From G965230615 sp965230615 (GTDB lineage: Bacteria > Pseudomonadota > Gammaproteobacteria > HTCC5015): a stretch of DNA of 64,000 nt. How positions within the stretch are numbered: position 1 is the stretch's first letter; each line of letters begins with the position of its first letter. Below are positions 41,541 through 50,511 of the stretch, piece after piece. Where the stretch lies: contig OZ246012.1 of the NCBI GenBank assembly GCA_965230615.1, positions 2,914,001-2,978,000 on the forward strand, written 5' to 3'. Under the pieces are notes generated by a model. That model worked only from the letters and a program-made list of their open reading frames with translations, made no database searches and had not been told where the DNA came from. The position numbers were made by a program, and so were the translations under genes.

Positions 41541-41581
41541 TTATCCACAAGAAAATAGGGTTTGTGGAAAAATATAATCAC
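41541..41581. other. DnaA boxes upstream of dnaA, alternative oriC
   Basis: A perfect TTATCCACA at 41541-41549 and an inverted near-match TGTGGAAAA at 41573-41581 lie in the dnaA-rpmH gap. In Pseudomonas the origin is in this gap, so this is the competing site for oriC; it may also serve dnaA autoregulation. Confidence 0.55.
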
Positions 41582-41591
41582 GGTGTTTGTC

Positions 41592-41620
41592 TTGACAAAA
41601 GGCTGAGTTAGGGGTATGTT
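41592..41620 (+). promoter_or_regulatory. rpmH promoter
   Basis: A consensus -35 TTGACA (41592-41597) and a -10 TATGTT (41615-41620) are separated by the ideal 17 bp. They lie about 80 bp before rpmH and should drive the rpmH-rnpA-yidD-yidC genes. Confidence 0.75.
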
Positions 41621-41697
41621 CCGCGGTCTTTTTCCATCGCTATTGCACCCGATGTGCGGTAGTTATTAGTAATCGCCTCAGTATCAGGTTTAGAAGC

Positions 41698-41832
41698 ATG
41701 AAAAGAACTTTCCAACCCAGTAATTTGCGCCGTAAACGTACTCATGGCTTTCGAGCTCGCATGAAAACCCGTGGTGGTCGTGCTGTATTAAAAGCCCGTC
41801 GTTCAAAAGGCCGTGCTAGACTGTCTGCTTAA
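41698..41832 (+). CDS. rpmH: 50S ribosomal protein L34
   Basis: The 44-residue highly basic product, beginning MKRTFQPSNLRRKRTHGFRA and ending K-G-R-A-R-L-S-A, is a textbook L34. It lies in the large ribosomal subunit. It is the first gene of the rightward rpmH-rnpA-yidD-yidC block adjoining the origin. Confidence 0.99.
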   Translation: MKRTFQPSNLRRKRTHGFRARMKTRGGRAVLKARRSKGRARLSA

Positions 41833-41861
41833 AGCGGGTATTTGCTAGTTAATAAGTATTT

Positions 41862-42215
41862 GTGAGTGCGGCTTTTCCAAGAAAGGTAAGGCTAACTGAC
41901 TCAAAGTCGTTTAAGGCCGTTTTTCAAGATGCTAAACGCATTGGTACGCCGCAGTTGCTTTTACTATATAGACCTAATGGCCTGGGATACTCTCGTGTAG
42001 GCCTCGCTATATCCAAAAAAAATGTGAAATCAGCGGTTAACCGGAATAGAGCTAAGCGGTTAATCAGAGAATTCTTTCGCCAACGGAATACATTAACAAA
42101 AAGTTGCGATATGGTGTTGTTATCCCGCTCAATGTTGGCAGAATCCAGCAATGAACAAATTCGGCAAAGCTTAGAAAAGCTATGGGCAAAGCTAAAGAAG
42201 CAATGCGCAGATTAA
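41862..42215 (+). CDS. rnpA: ribonuclease P protein component
   Basis: RnpA is the protein cofactor of RNase P, which trims tRNA 5' ends. The 117-residue basic product has the conserved R-x-G-L-A-I-S-K-K-N-V-K-S-A-V-N-R-N-R-A-K-R-L-I-R-E-F-F-R motif. The start is a GTG at 41862. It overlaps yidD. Confidence 0.96.
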   Translation: MSAAFPRKVRLTDSKSFKAVFQDAKRIGTPQLLLLYRPNGLGYSRVGLAISKKNVKSAVNRNRAKRLIREFFRQRNTLTKSCDMVLLSRSMLAESSNEQIRQSLEKLWAKLKKQCAD

Positions 42216-42469
42216 TTATATTTTTAATCCAGATATATCGTTATGCCATCAGCCCGATGATGGCGCCGCATTGTCGCTTTACGCCGACATGCTCCGCCTA
42301 TGCCATAGAAGCATTACAAAAACATGGCGTTGTTAAAGGTATATATTTAAGTGTTAAACGAATAGGCAAGTGTCACCCTTGGCATCCCGGTGGATATGAT
42401 CCGGTACCTGAGAAGGAAAAGACTAAGGCAGAGACATGTTGCAATAATAGGTTGCATAAGCATGATTGA
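42182..42469 (+). CDS. yidD: membrane protein insertion efficiency factor YidD
   Basis: The 95-residue product has the YidD core: I-Y-R-Y-A-I-S-P, H-C-R-F-T-P-T-C-S-A-Y-A-I-E-A and K-C-H-P-W-H-P-G-G-Y-D-P-V-P. It assists YidC in membrane insertion. Starts at 42182 or 42203 are possible, both within the end of rnpA. The tail is a little longer than usual and overlaps the yidC start by 8 bp. Confidence 0.93.
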   Translation: MGKAKEAMRRLIIFLIQIYRYAISPMMAPHCRFTPTCSAYAIEALQKHGVVKGIYLSVKRIGKCHPWHPGGYDPVPEKEKTKAETCCNNRLHKHD

Positions 42470-44171
42470 TCAAAGAACCATCGGCTATATGGGTTTAGTC
42501 TTTATCTTGTTTCTAATATACGATGCTTGGCAAAAGGATTATGCGCCCAAGCAACCAGAAACAACATTAACTGAACAAACAACAAACGCAACAAGCCCGA
42601 CATTCCCTGAACTGCCAGAGATAGAAGTTGGTAGTGAGATCAATACAGATTCTCAAGTGATCAATGCAACGAGTCCGAGTCCAACGGCTGCCACGACATT
42701 TGATGATGGCAGTAATCAGCAAACCATCACCAGTCTTGCCAAGACAATTACCCTTGAAACCGATGTACTGCGTTTAGAGGTTGATACTAAAGGGGGTAGT
42801 GTTGTTAAAGCTGAACTACTGGCCTACCCTATTGAACGAGACCAACCTGATGTTCCGGTAAGACTGCTTTCACCTGATATTGATACGTATTATGTTGCCC
42901 AGTCAGGCTTAGCTTCACAAGATCAAGCTGCGCCAGGTTTGTACGGGCAATATCAAAGTTCGCAGAACTATTATCAATTGAGCGAAGGTGCTGATGAATT
43001 ACAAGTACCTTTGTATTGGGAAGATGCTTCGGGTATTAAAGTGACAAAAATATTCACTTTAAAGCGAGGCGAATACGCGATCAAAATAGACCATCAACTA
43101 GACAACAATAGTAATACTAACTGGCTAGGTGTGCAGCGTCGTCAACTACAACGTGTACACCAGGACGATGGTAACTCTTTCTTTATATACACTTATACCG
43201 GTGGTGTAATTTATAGCAAAGAGAAGCATTATGAAAAGGTCGACTTCGAAGAAATGGCGAAGAAGCCATTAAACAGAAATATCCAGGGTGGTTGGGCCGC
43301 TATCATCCAACATTATTTTTTAAGTGCCTGGGTGCCAGACGAAAATGAAAGTAATGTTTTCTTAAGTCAGGGTGTTAATACGAGCAGCGGTTATCGCTAT
43401 GTATTGGCTATGCAATCACCGGCTTATCAAGTTGCGCCTCTGCAAAGCAAACAGTTTAGTAACACACTCTATGTTGGGCCAAAGTTGCAGCAACAACTAA
43501 GCTCAATTGCGACCGGGTTAGAATTAACAGCTGATTATGGCTTACTCACGATCATTTCCCAACCATTATACTGGTTGCTCAATAAAGTGAATGGTCTGGT
43601 CAATAACTGGGGTTGGTCAATCATTATTGTGACATTACTGATTAAGCTTATTTTTTATAAATTAGCTGAAACCAGTTATCGTTCAATGGCTAATATGCGT
43701 AAAGTCCAGCCGAAGATGTTGGCGATACGTGAACGCTATGCCGAAGACAGGCAGCGTCAAGGTCAAGCAATGATGGAACTCTATAAAAAAGAGAAAATCA
43801 ATCCTGTCGCCGGTTGTTTGCCCATGCTGATTCAAATTCCGGTATTTATTGCTTTGTATTGGGTGTTGTTGGAAACCGTTGAATTACGCCAAGCACCGTT
43901 TATATTGTGGATTCAGGATCTTTCCAGCAAAGACCCCTTTTATGTGTTGCCGCTTATTATGGGCGTGACGATGTATATTCAGTTTAAGTTGAATCCGGCG
44001 CCGCCTGATCCAATACAAGCGAAAGTGTTTGCCACCATGCCTTTTATCTTTACCATTTTCTTTGCCTTCTTCCCGGCAGGTTTGGTGTTGTATTGGGTTG
44101 TGAATAATGTACTGACCATTGCTCAGCAATGGTATATTACTCGCCGTGTTTTGGCCGAAGATAAAAAATAA
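42462..44171 (+). CDS. yidC: membrane protein insertase YidC
   Basis: YidC inserts and folds inner-membrane proteins, alone or with Sec. From the ATG at 42462 the product has 569 residues: an N-terminal membrane helix after M-I-D-Q-R-T-I-G-Y, a low-complexity linker, a large periplasmic domain (about residues 80-330) and the conserved C-terminal bundle with P-K-M-x-x-I-R-E-R-Y and N-P-V-A-G-C-L-P-M-L-I-Q-I-P. The open frame reaching back to 42390 overlaps yidD and is unlikely. Confidence 0.96.
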   Translation: MIDQRTIGYMGLVFILFLIYDAWQKDYAPKQPETTLTEQTTNATSPTFPELPEIEVGSEINTDSQVINATSPSPTAATTFDDGSNQQTITSLAKTITLETDVLRLEVDTKGGSVVKAELLAYPIERDQPDVPVRLLSPDIDTYYVAQSGLASQDQAAPGLYGQYQSSQNYYQLSEGADELQVPLYWEDASGIKVTKIFTLKRGEYAIKIDHQLDNNSNTNWLGVQRRQLQRVHQDDGNSFFIYTYTGGVIYSKEKHYEKVDFEEMAKKPLNRNIQGGWAAIIQHYFLSAWVPDENESNVFLSQGVNTSSGYRYVLAMQSPAYQVAPLQSKQFSNTLYVGPKLQQQLSSIATGLELTADYGLLTIISQPLYWLLNKVNGLVNNWGWSIIIVTLLIKLIFYKLAETSYRSMANMRKVQPKMLAIRERYAEDRQRQGQAMMELYKKEKINPVAGCLPMLIQIPVFIALYWVLLETVELRQAPFILWIQDLSSKDPFYVLPLIMGVTMYIQFKLNPAPPDPIQAKVFATMPFIFTIFFAFFPAGLVLYWVVNNVLTIAQQWYITRRVLAEDKK

Positions 44172-44249
44172 ACTATTAAATGGTTGAAGGCAGCAGCCCG
44201 ATACTGCCTTCAGGTGTTTTATCTGTTCGATAACAGTGGCAGGTCCTCT

Positions 44250-45611
44250 ATGACAGCAGATACCATTGCAGCAATTGCAACCCCGCCAGGTAAAGGCGGT
44301 ATTGGTATCGTGCGAGTATCCGGTGACGCTGTGCCACAGCTCATACAACAACTCTTTGGACAAGCGCTAAAGCCTCGTCAAGCAGAGTTATTACCTTTCA
44401 AGGATAAAGCTGGCCATATTATTGATCGTGGCATTGTACTTTATTTTTCTGCACCGCATTCTTATACCGGTGAACATGTATTGGAACTACAAGGTCACGG
44501 TGGTCCGGTAGTATTGGATATGTTATTGCAAAATATATTATCGCAGGGTGTTCGTCTGGCTAAAGCAGGCGAATTTACCGAAAGGGCGTTTTTAAATGAA
44601 AAAATGGATTTAGCTCAAGCTGAAGCGGTAATCGATTTAATTGAAAGTAGTTCGACACAGGCAGCGCTTGCCGCTGCTCGCAGTTTGGAAGGTAACTTCT
44701 CTAAAACTATCAATGCTTTATTAGACCGTTTAATTCAATTACGCTTATATATAGAAGCAGCATTGGATTTTCCTGAAGAAGAAATTGATTTTCTCTCTGA
44801 TCAGCAACTACACCAGCGTCTAGCCGATTTACATACTGACTTAGATAATGTCTTTCACTCTGTTAAACAAGGCCGTCTACTTAAAGAAGGTTTAAATGTT
44901 GTTATTCTTGGTCAACCCAATGCCGGTAAAAGCTCTTTGCTAAATCAGCTTGCCGGTAAAAACAGTGCCATAGTCACTGATATTGCGGGTACAACCCGTG
45001 ATGTACTGCGTGAACATATTCATATCGATGGTATGCCGCTGCATATTATTGATACGGCTGGTCTTAGAGAGAGCCCGGATGTGATTGAGCAAGAAGGTGT
45101 AAAACGTGCCTGGCAGGAAGTGGAACATGCCGATCGAGTATTATTGTTAGTGGATGTTGATAAAGGTTGGTCAACATTTGAAGAACAGGTTTTGGACTCA
45201 GTTCCGCAAAACTCGGTGGTTGATATTATCTATAATAAAATTGATAGCTTACATCAAGCGCCTTATATCGAAAAAAAGACGCCGCACAGTGCAAGTCACT
45301 CCGGTGTGAACATTGGCCTATCAGCCAAAACCGGTGAAGGTTTGGCATTGTTAACAGAGCATCTAAAACAAAGTGTTGGTTTTGAGCAAACGGGTGAGAA
45401 TCAATTTTCGGCTAGGCGGCGGCATGTACTGATACTTGAGGCGTTGCGCGAGCATAGTCAAAATGCCAAACGGCAGTTACAGCAAGGTGCGGGTGAACTG
45501 GCAGCTGAAGAATTGCGCCTGGCACAAGATAAGCTAGCCAGTATTACTGGTGAATTTAGCAGTGATGACCTATTAGGTGAGATTTTTAGCAGCTTTTGTA
45601 TTGGTAAATAA
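44250..45611 (+). CDS. mnmE: tRNA modification GTPase MnmE
   Basis: MnmE, with MnmG, forms the cmnm5 group on wobble uridine 34 of certain tRNAs. From the ATG at 44250 the product has 453 residues: an N-terminal tetrahydrofolate-binding domain, a helical domain, an inserted G domain (G-Q-P-N-A-G-K-S-S-L-L-N, D-T-A-G-L-R-E and N-K-I-D) and the C-terminal catalytic F-C-I-G-K. It follows yidC in the usual order. Confidence 0.97.
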   Translation: MTADTIAAIATPPGKGGIGIVRVSGDAVPQLIQQLFGQALKPRQAELLPFKDKAGHIIDRGIVLYFSAPHSYTGEHVLELQGHGGPVVLDMLLQNILSQGVRLAKAGEFTERAFLNEKMDLAQAEAVIDLIESSSTQAALAAARSLEGNFSKTINALLDRLIQLRLYIEAALDFPEEEIDFLSDQQLHQRLADLHTDLDNVFHSVKQGRLLKEGLNVVILGQPNAGKSSLLNQLAGKNSAIVTDIAGTTRDVLREHIHIDGMPLHIIDTAGLRESPDVIEQEGVKRAWQEVEHADRVLLLVDVDKGWSTFEEQVLDSVPQNSVVDIIYNKIDSLHQAPYIEKKTPHSASHSGVNIGLSAKTGEGLALLTEHLKQSVGFEQTGENQFSARRRHVLILEALREHSQNAKRQLQQGAGELAAEELRLAQDKLASITGEFSSDDLLGEIFSSFCIGK

Positions 45612-45907
45612 AAAAATTACTATATGCGATTATTTTCTCATATATGTCATTGAATTATTCCTTTTTTAGTCTACAATTCAGCTTGTGCCGTAATTGCTCG
45701 CAGTTAATAAAATAAATACACGACAGCACATTAAATAACCAATTTGAACTCCATGAACCAGGTCGCAAAACAACAAGCGATAGGTATTAGTGCTTGACCT
45801 GTTTCGCAGATTAATAAACTTCAGCTCAACATGGTGAATATAAAGCCTTAGACTAAAGTCAGAAATTATGAGTTGAAACCAGCTATTATTTGGTTTAGGA
45901 GAAGAAA
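45612..45907. other. spacer without a recognised gene
   Basis: AT-rich sequence between mnmE and the TPR gene. No clear coding frame or terminator hairpin was found. A TTTAGGAGAAG ribosome site at its right end serves the next gene. Confidence 0.5.
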
Positions 45908-46369
45908 ATGAGTACCCGTATAACAAAATCGTTAATAACTAGCCTGCTCGCAGTTGTTACGCTGCTATCAGCACAAAGCGCCAGTGCTGAGTTTGGATAT
46001 GACGATACAACCTTAGGGGAACACTATCGCAATGGCAGCACAATGCTTGAATACGAAATGTATGATGAAGGCATTGAGTCACTGCTAAAGGCAGATGCTG
46101 AGCATCCTAATAATGCAGATATCAATAACCTACTTGGTTTTGCACATCGCCAATTAGGTGAATACGAGAAAGCCAGACACTTTTACTTTAAAGCATTAAA
46201 AGCTAACCCTGAGCATAAAGGTGCTAATGAGTACTTGGGTGAGCTGTATTTACAAACGGGGCAATATGCTAAAGCCGAAAGGCAATTGGCGCGATTAGCC
46301 TCTATTTGTGGTAAATGCAAAGAATATAAAAAACTTAAAAAGTCGATGAAGCGTTACGCTAAGAGCTAA
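45908..46369 (+). CDS. exported TPR-repeat protein
   Basis: The 153-residue product starts with a signal peptide (about residues 1-27, cleaved near A-S-A-E). It contains about three tetratricopeptide repeats (N-N-A-D-I-N-N-L-L-G-F-A-H-R-Q-L-G and N-P-E-H-K-G-A-N-E-Y-L-G-E-L-Y). It ends with a basic helix after C-G-K-C, a possible metal or disulfide pair. It probably mediates periplasmic protein contacts; partner unknown. Confidence 0.83.
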   Translation: MSTRITKSLITSLLAVVTLLSAQSASAEFGYDDTTLGEHYRNGSTMLEYEMYDEGIESLLKADAEHPNNADINNLLGFAHRQLGEYEKARHFYFKALKANPEHKGANEYLGELYLQTGQYAKAERQLARLASICGKCKEYKKLKKSMKRYAKS

Positions 46370-46393
46370 AAAAATATCGGCACATAATAAAAA

Positions 46394-46415
46394 AGCCGGG
46401 CGTTGCCGCCCGGCT
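46394..46415 (-). terminator. rho-independent terminator for the TonB-like gene
   Basis: A perfect 9-bp stem AGCCGGGCG/CGCCCGGCT with a four-base loop is followed by six T on the minus strand. It lies just after the leftward TonB-like gene; an A-run before it lets it act on the rightward TPR transcript too. Confidence 0.85.
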
Positions 46416-46441
46416 AATTGTGTATGCAACAAAAAGGGGGG

Positions 46442-47029
46442 TCATTGCTGCATGCTAAACCGGAACTTCTTCAAACTCGCAACCCCAGCGCTATTATTAC
46501 TAACTGCCATTGGGCTGTACTTAAAACGGCTGATTGCTTGCAAAGCGGCTTTTTCAAAATAACCAGCAGGATCTGACTCAATCACCCTCGGGTTGAGCAC
46601 TTCACCATTACGGCTTATCGTAAACTCAACGACAACATAACCCTCAATTCCCTTTTGCAAAGCTTTATTGGGATAAATAGGTTTGATGGAGCGAATTAGG
46701 GTCGGCGTATTATTGTTTATTAACAAATCTTTTGATTCAAAAATGATTTGCTCATCATGTTTTATGATGGTGAACTCTTTTGATCCGGGTTGAGTAATTG
46801 CAGGGTTAAGTTCATGGATAACTGGCGGATCTTCAGCGGGGGTTATTGCTGGTGGTTGTTTCTTTATCGGCGTCTCATCACGCTTTTTTCGCCAGATATC
46901 AACCGTCAAAGGATTGACGCTTTCTAGAGAGGGTGCCTCATATTGCACAAGCAAAAAAGACATCATCAACAATAATGACGCTGTAATAACAGCTGAGGAG
47001 CAAAACGCAATTCCAAGACGCTTAACCAT
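46442..47029 (-). CDS. TonB-family energy transducer
   Basis: The 195-residue protein has an N-terminal membrane helix (about residues 9-29), a proline- and charge-rich spacer (K-K-Q-P-P-A-I-T-P-A-E-D-P-P) and a C-terminal TonB domain. The domain carries I-K-P-I-Y-P-N-K-A-L-Q-K-G-I-E-G-Y-V-V-V-E-F and A-A-L-Q-A-I-S-R-F-K-Y. TonB couples the proton motive force to outer-membrane receptors. ExbB/ExbD genes are not nearby. It sits alone between two rightward genes. Confidence 0.85.
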   Translation of the reverse strand: MVKRLGIAFCSSAVITASLLLMMSFLLVQYEAPSLESVNPLTVDIWRKKRDETPIKKQPPAITPAEDPPVIHELNPAITQPGSKEFTIIKHDEQIIFESKDLLINNNTPTLIRSIKPIYPNKALQKGIEGYVVVEFTISRNGEVLNPRVIESDPAGYFEKAALQAISRFKYSPMAVSNNSAGVASLKKFRFSMQQ

Positions 47030-47313
47030 TATAAATTCCCTCCCGGCACAACTGCTTAATAGTGAGTATAGAAGGGAATATCTGGATTGCCAGAAAATTT
47101 GAGATATTCTTGTAAATAGGCTTAAAACTAAGAAAAACTACATAGACATGCTGTAAAAATTACAAATTTGTTAAATGATAGATGCTGTTAAATATTAATT
47201 GTAGATAACAAACAATGTTTAACAAATACTTTACAACGTATGCTGTGTATGGAATAAAAACCTTTGTCATAAGATTTTTCCAGGCGCTATAGTATTCAAT
47301 GTAAAAATAAATA
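47030..47313. other. AT-rich spacer between TonB-like and carbonic anhydrase genes
   Basis: A region of about 280 bp with many short A/T runs and no recognised gene or repeat. Confidence 0.45.
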
Positions 47314-47949
47314 TTAAAAATAACTTCGATAAGCTGGCTCGATTTCGTTTTGGTCTTCAACAGAAACATTAAGATCTTTGATAATGCCATTATTTAAATT
47401 ATAGACCCAGCCATGTACCGCTAGATGTTGTCCTCTATCCCAAGCATCCATAACAATATCGCTATAACAAACATTACGAACTTGCTCGACAACATTTAAC
47501 TCACAAAGCAAATTGAGCTTTTGTTTGTTTGAAACGATATCATCTAAGATATTTTTATGCTGTTGATAAACCTTTTTAATATTTAATATCCAGTTATCCA
47601 TCTGGCCTAATTTGACATTATCCAATGCTGCTTGCACAGCACCGCAGCCATAGTGACCACAAACAATGATGTGCTCAACCTGTAGGTTTTCTACAGCATA
47701 TTGTAAAACGGCCATACAATTACTATCAAAGTGATTAACCACATTGCCAACATTGCAGTGCACAAATAGCTCGCCCGGATCTAAGCCAACAATCTGGTTG
47801 GCAGGTACCCGTGAATCTGAGCTGCCAATCCACAAAAAACCAGGAGACTGTTGCGTCGCTAATTGGGAAAAAAAGTTGGGCTGCTTGTTTTCTATATCCT
47901 TAGCCCATTGACGATTATTATCAATCAGCTTGTCAATTGAAAAAGTCAT
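47314..47949 (-). CDS. beta-class carbonic anhydrase with a substituted zinc ligand
   Basis: From the ATG at 47949 the 211-residue product aligns along its length with E. coli Can. The second and third zinc ligands, His99 and Cys102 (C-G-H-Y-G-C-G), and the Asp45-Arg47 dyad are intact. The first ligand is not: the motif reads G-S-S-D-S-R instead of G-C-S-D-S-R, so Ser43 replaces the zinc Cys. The codon AGC is one base from TGC. The enzyme would normally interconvert CO2 and bicarbonate; activity here is doubtful. Confidence 0.88.
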   Translation of the reverse strand: MTFSIDKLIDNNRQWAKDIENKQPNFFSQLATQQSPGFLWIGSSDSRVPANQIVGLDPGELFVHCNVGNVVNHFDSNCMAVLQYAVENLQVEHIIVCGHYGCGAVQAALDNVKLGQMDNWILNIKKVYQQHKNILDDIVSNKQKLNLLCELNVVEQVRNVCYSDIVMDAWDRGQHLAVHGWVYNLNNGIIKDLNVSVEDQNEIEPAYRSYF

Positions 47950-48169
47950 GGGGAACCATTGATCCTTGGCAGTGATAGATGGCAGCAATATAACCGGTTT
48001 TCTATTGGAAATGGAAGTCTGAACAAGCGCAAAAGTATGCGCTTCTCAAACGTCATTCAACATCCCTGGATATCCTTGAACACCCCGCTGGGCAGTGCCC
48101 GGCGTAAAATCAATGGGCATGACAGGAATAGGAAAACACTGCAAAACCATAAATGGTTAAATGGCGTAC

Positions 48170-48185
48170 AAAAAAGGCCTTTTTT
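48170..48185. repeat. palindrome upstream of mnmG
   Basis: The perfect palindrome AAAAAAGGCCTTTTTT lies 50 bp before mnmG. It has no loop, so it is more likely a protein site or weak terminator than an RNA hairpin. Confidence 0.4.
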
Positions 48186-48234
48186 CTGATCTGGTCACTG
48201 AAACGAGCGCCATTTTTCGCTAGAATCACTCGCT

Positions 48235-50136
48235 ATGAGTGATGTATTAGGAAAATCAGCCCAATTTGATGTGATTGTTATCGGTGGTGGCCATGCTGGC
48301 ACCGAGGCTGCCCTGGCAGCTGCCCGCAGTGGTGTGCGCACCTTGCTGCTAACGCATAATATCGAAACCTTGGGGCAAATGAGCTGTAACCCGGCCATTG
48401 GCGGGATTGGTAAGGGGCATTTGGTCAAAGAAGTCGACGCCCTGGGCGGTGCCATGGGGCATGCGGCAGATTTGGCAGGTATTCAATTTCGCATTCTCAA
48501 TGCGCGTAAAGGGCCCGCTGTCAGAGCAACCCGTGCCCAGGCTGATCGGGCACTGTACAAGCAGGCGATTCGCAATATTTTAGAGAACCAGCCTCATTTA
48601 AGTATTTTTCAGCAAGCTGCCGATGATTTGATTGTTGAAGGTGAAACCATCAAAGGTGTGGTGACTCAAATGGGTCTGCGTTTTTATGCACCTGCGGTTG
48701 TTTTAACAACCGGCACGTTTCTGGGTGGCCGAATACATATTGGTTTACAAAATCATGCCGGTGGCCGGGCGGGCGACCCGCCATCGATTGCACTTGCTGA
48801 ACGCTTAAGAGAGCTGCCCTTTCGGGTTGGCCGATTAAAAACGGGTACACCGCCACGTATTGATGCGCGCAGTATTGATTATTCGCAACTGCAGGAACAG
48901 CCCGGCGATACACCAACACCGGTATTTTCCTTTTTAGGTGACCGTCAACAACATCCGCAACAAGTTAGCTGTCATATCACCTATACCAATGAGAAAACGC
49001 ATGACTTTATTCGTGCAGGTTTGGATGAGTCGCCCATGTATACCGGGGTTATCGATGGTGTAGGGCCACGCTACTGTCCATCGATCGAAGATAAGGTGCA
49101 TCGTTTTGCTGATAAAGATCGACATCAGATTTTTATTGAGCCAGAGGGTTTAAACACACACGAAATATATCCTAACGGCATATCAACAAGTTTATCATTT
49201 GAAACACAATATCAATTTGTCCGGTCTATAAGTGGTTTTGAAAATGCGCATATCACTCGACCAGGCTATGCAATTGAATATGATTTTTTTGATCCAAGAG
49301 ACTTATTTGCCACATTACAAACCAAGTTTATTAATGGTTTGTTTTTCGCGGGCCAGATTAATGGCACTACCGGTTATGAAGAAGCTGCTGCACAAGGCTT
49401 GCTTGCAGGCATTAATGCCAGTTTACAGGTTCAGCAAAAAGAGCCGCTGGCATTAGGTCGTGACCAAGGATATTTGGGTGTATTGGTGGATGATTTAATT
49501 ACCCGTGGTACACAAGAACCTTATCGGATGTTCACCAGCCGAGCCGAACATCGCTTAATTTTGCGTGAAGATAATGCAGACTTACGTTTAACGGCGATTG
49601 GGCGTGAGATTGGCTTAGTTGATGATAATCGCTGGCAGGCTTTTTGTGAAAAACGCGAATCTATAGACGCAGAGTTGCAACGTTTAAAAACAACCTGGTT
49701 ACACCCTAATACTAAAGCGTCTGAGCAAATCAAAGCGATAACAGGACATGCACTGTCGCGTGAATACAATGCCTTAGAATTGATTCGTCGGCCAGAACTT
49801 AATTATCAGAGTGTGGCGGCCTTAGAGGGTGTTGGTACTGCGGTTAACAATGAAGCCATACAAGAACAAGTTGAAATTCAAACCAAGTATGCCGGTTATG
49901 TTGAACGGCAACAGCAGGAAATTGAAAAAAATAAAGCTGTTGAAAATACAGCGCTACCTGTTGATATGAATTATGCTGCTGTGCAAGGTTTATCGAATGA
50001 GGTTATACAAAAACTAAATGACCATCGACCGGAAACCCTTGGCCAGGCAGGACGAATTTCAGGTATCACGCCAGCAGCGATTTCAATTTTACGTATTCAT
50101 CTAAAGCGAAATAAATTGCTTAAAAAAACAGCCTAG
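48235..50136 (+). CDS. mnmG: tRNA uridine-34 5-carboxymethylaminomethyl modification enzyme MnmG
   Basis: MnmG (GidA) is the FAD-dependent partner of MnmE. The 633-residue protein has the FAD-binding V-I-G-G-G-H-A-G-T-E-A-A-L-A, the second motif G-T-F-L-G-G-R-I-H-I-G and the Y-E-E-A-A-A-Q-G family motif. The start at ATG 48235 has no clear Shine-Dalgarno; TAGAAT 12 bp upstream could be a -10, giving a very short leader. Confidence 0.97.
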   Translation: MSDVLGKSAQFDVIVIGGGHAGTEAALAAARSGVRTLLLTHNIETLGQMSCNPAIGGIGKGHLVKEVDALGGAMGHAADLAGIQFRILNARKGPAVRATRAQADRALYKQAIRNILENQPHLSIFQQAADDLIVEGETIKGVVTQMGLRFYAPAVVLTTGTFLGGRIHIGLQNHAGGRAGDPPSIALAERLRELPFRVGRLKTGTPPRIDARSIDYSQLQEQPGDTPTPVFSFLGDRQQHPQQVSCHITYTNEKTHDFIRAGLDESPMYTGVIDGVGPRYCPSIEDKVHRFADKDRHQIFIEPEGLNTHEIYPNGISTSLSFETQYQFVRSISGFENAHITRPGYAIEYDFFDPRDLFATLQTKFINGLFFAGQINGTTGYEEAAAQGLLAGINASLQVQQKEPLALGRDQGYLGVLVDDLITRGTQEPYRMFTSRAEHRLILREDNADLRLTAIGREIGLVDDNRWQAFCEKRESIDAELQRLKTTWLHPNTKASEQIKAITGHALSREYNALELIRRPELNYQSVAALEGVGTAVNNEAIQEQVEIQTKYAGYVERQQQEIEKNKAVENTALPVDMNYAAVQGLSNEVIQKLNDHRPETLGQAGRISGITPAAISILRIHLKRNKLLKKTA

Positions 50137-50137
50137 T

Positions 50138-50189
50138 GATCAAAGCCTGCGGTAAAAAAATATTGTTTATTCGTTAGCAGGCTTTGATC
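50138..50189 (+). terminator. hairpin after mnmG
   Basis: GATCAAAGCCTGC and its exact inverse GCAGGCTTTGATC form a 13-bp stem over a 26-base A/T-rich loop. It starts 2 bp after the mnmG stop; only a weak T-run follows. Confidence 0.7.
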
Positions 50190-50511
50190 TTCTCACATCA
50201 CCCCTCCAATACCAAACTGCTGCTTATTGCCCAAATACATTTGCTGTATATATAGAGCATAGTTATAGCTGGGCTATCGTCAATTAAAAAATATAACGTT
50301 TTTATAAACAAATCTTGTTTATCAGTAAAAGTGAATATAAACATCGTATCTAACGTAATTCTTCGTAGAAGCTGCCTTAAAAGTACTTGCTTGGCTTGTT
50401 AATTTAATCACAGTTTGATCAGAAATAGCTGTTGTGCGGTATCTGAACAAAATCCACAGGCGTATAAATAACTGAAGCGAATGCAATGAAACATATTGAG
50501 GAGGCATCAAT
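50190..50511. other. spacer before the Tyr/Arg-rich protein gene
   Basis: No gene recognised. It contains an AATCCACA partial DnaA-box-like motif near 50452, isolated and probably chance. A TTGAGGAGGC ribosome site precedes the 50512 start. Confidence 0.45.

Noticed and set aside
47160..47390. A 76-codon leftward open frame
   Set aside because: It overlaps the carbonic anhydrase 3' end in another frame, has AT-driven composition (F, Y, I, L, N) and no ribosome site.
50446..50460. DnaA box near 50452 as part of an origin
   Set aside because: It is a single imperfect match with no cluster; the boxes around dnaA are perfect and grouped.
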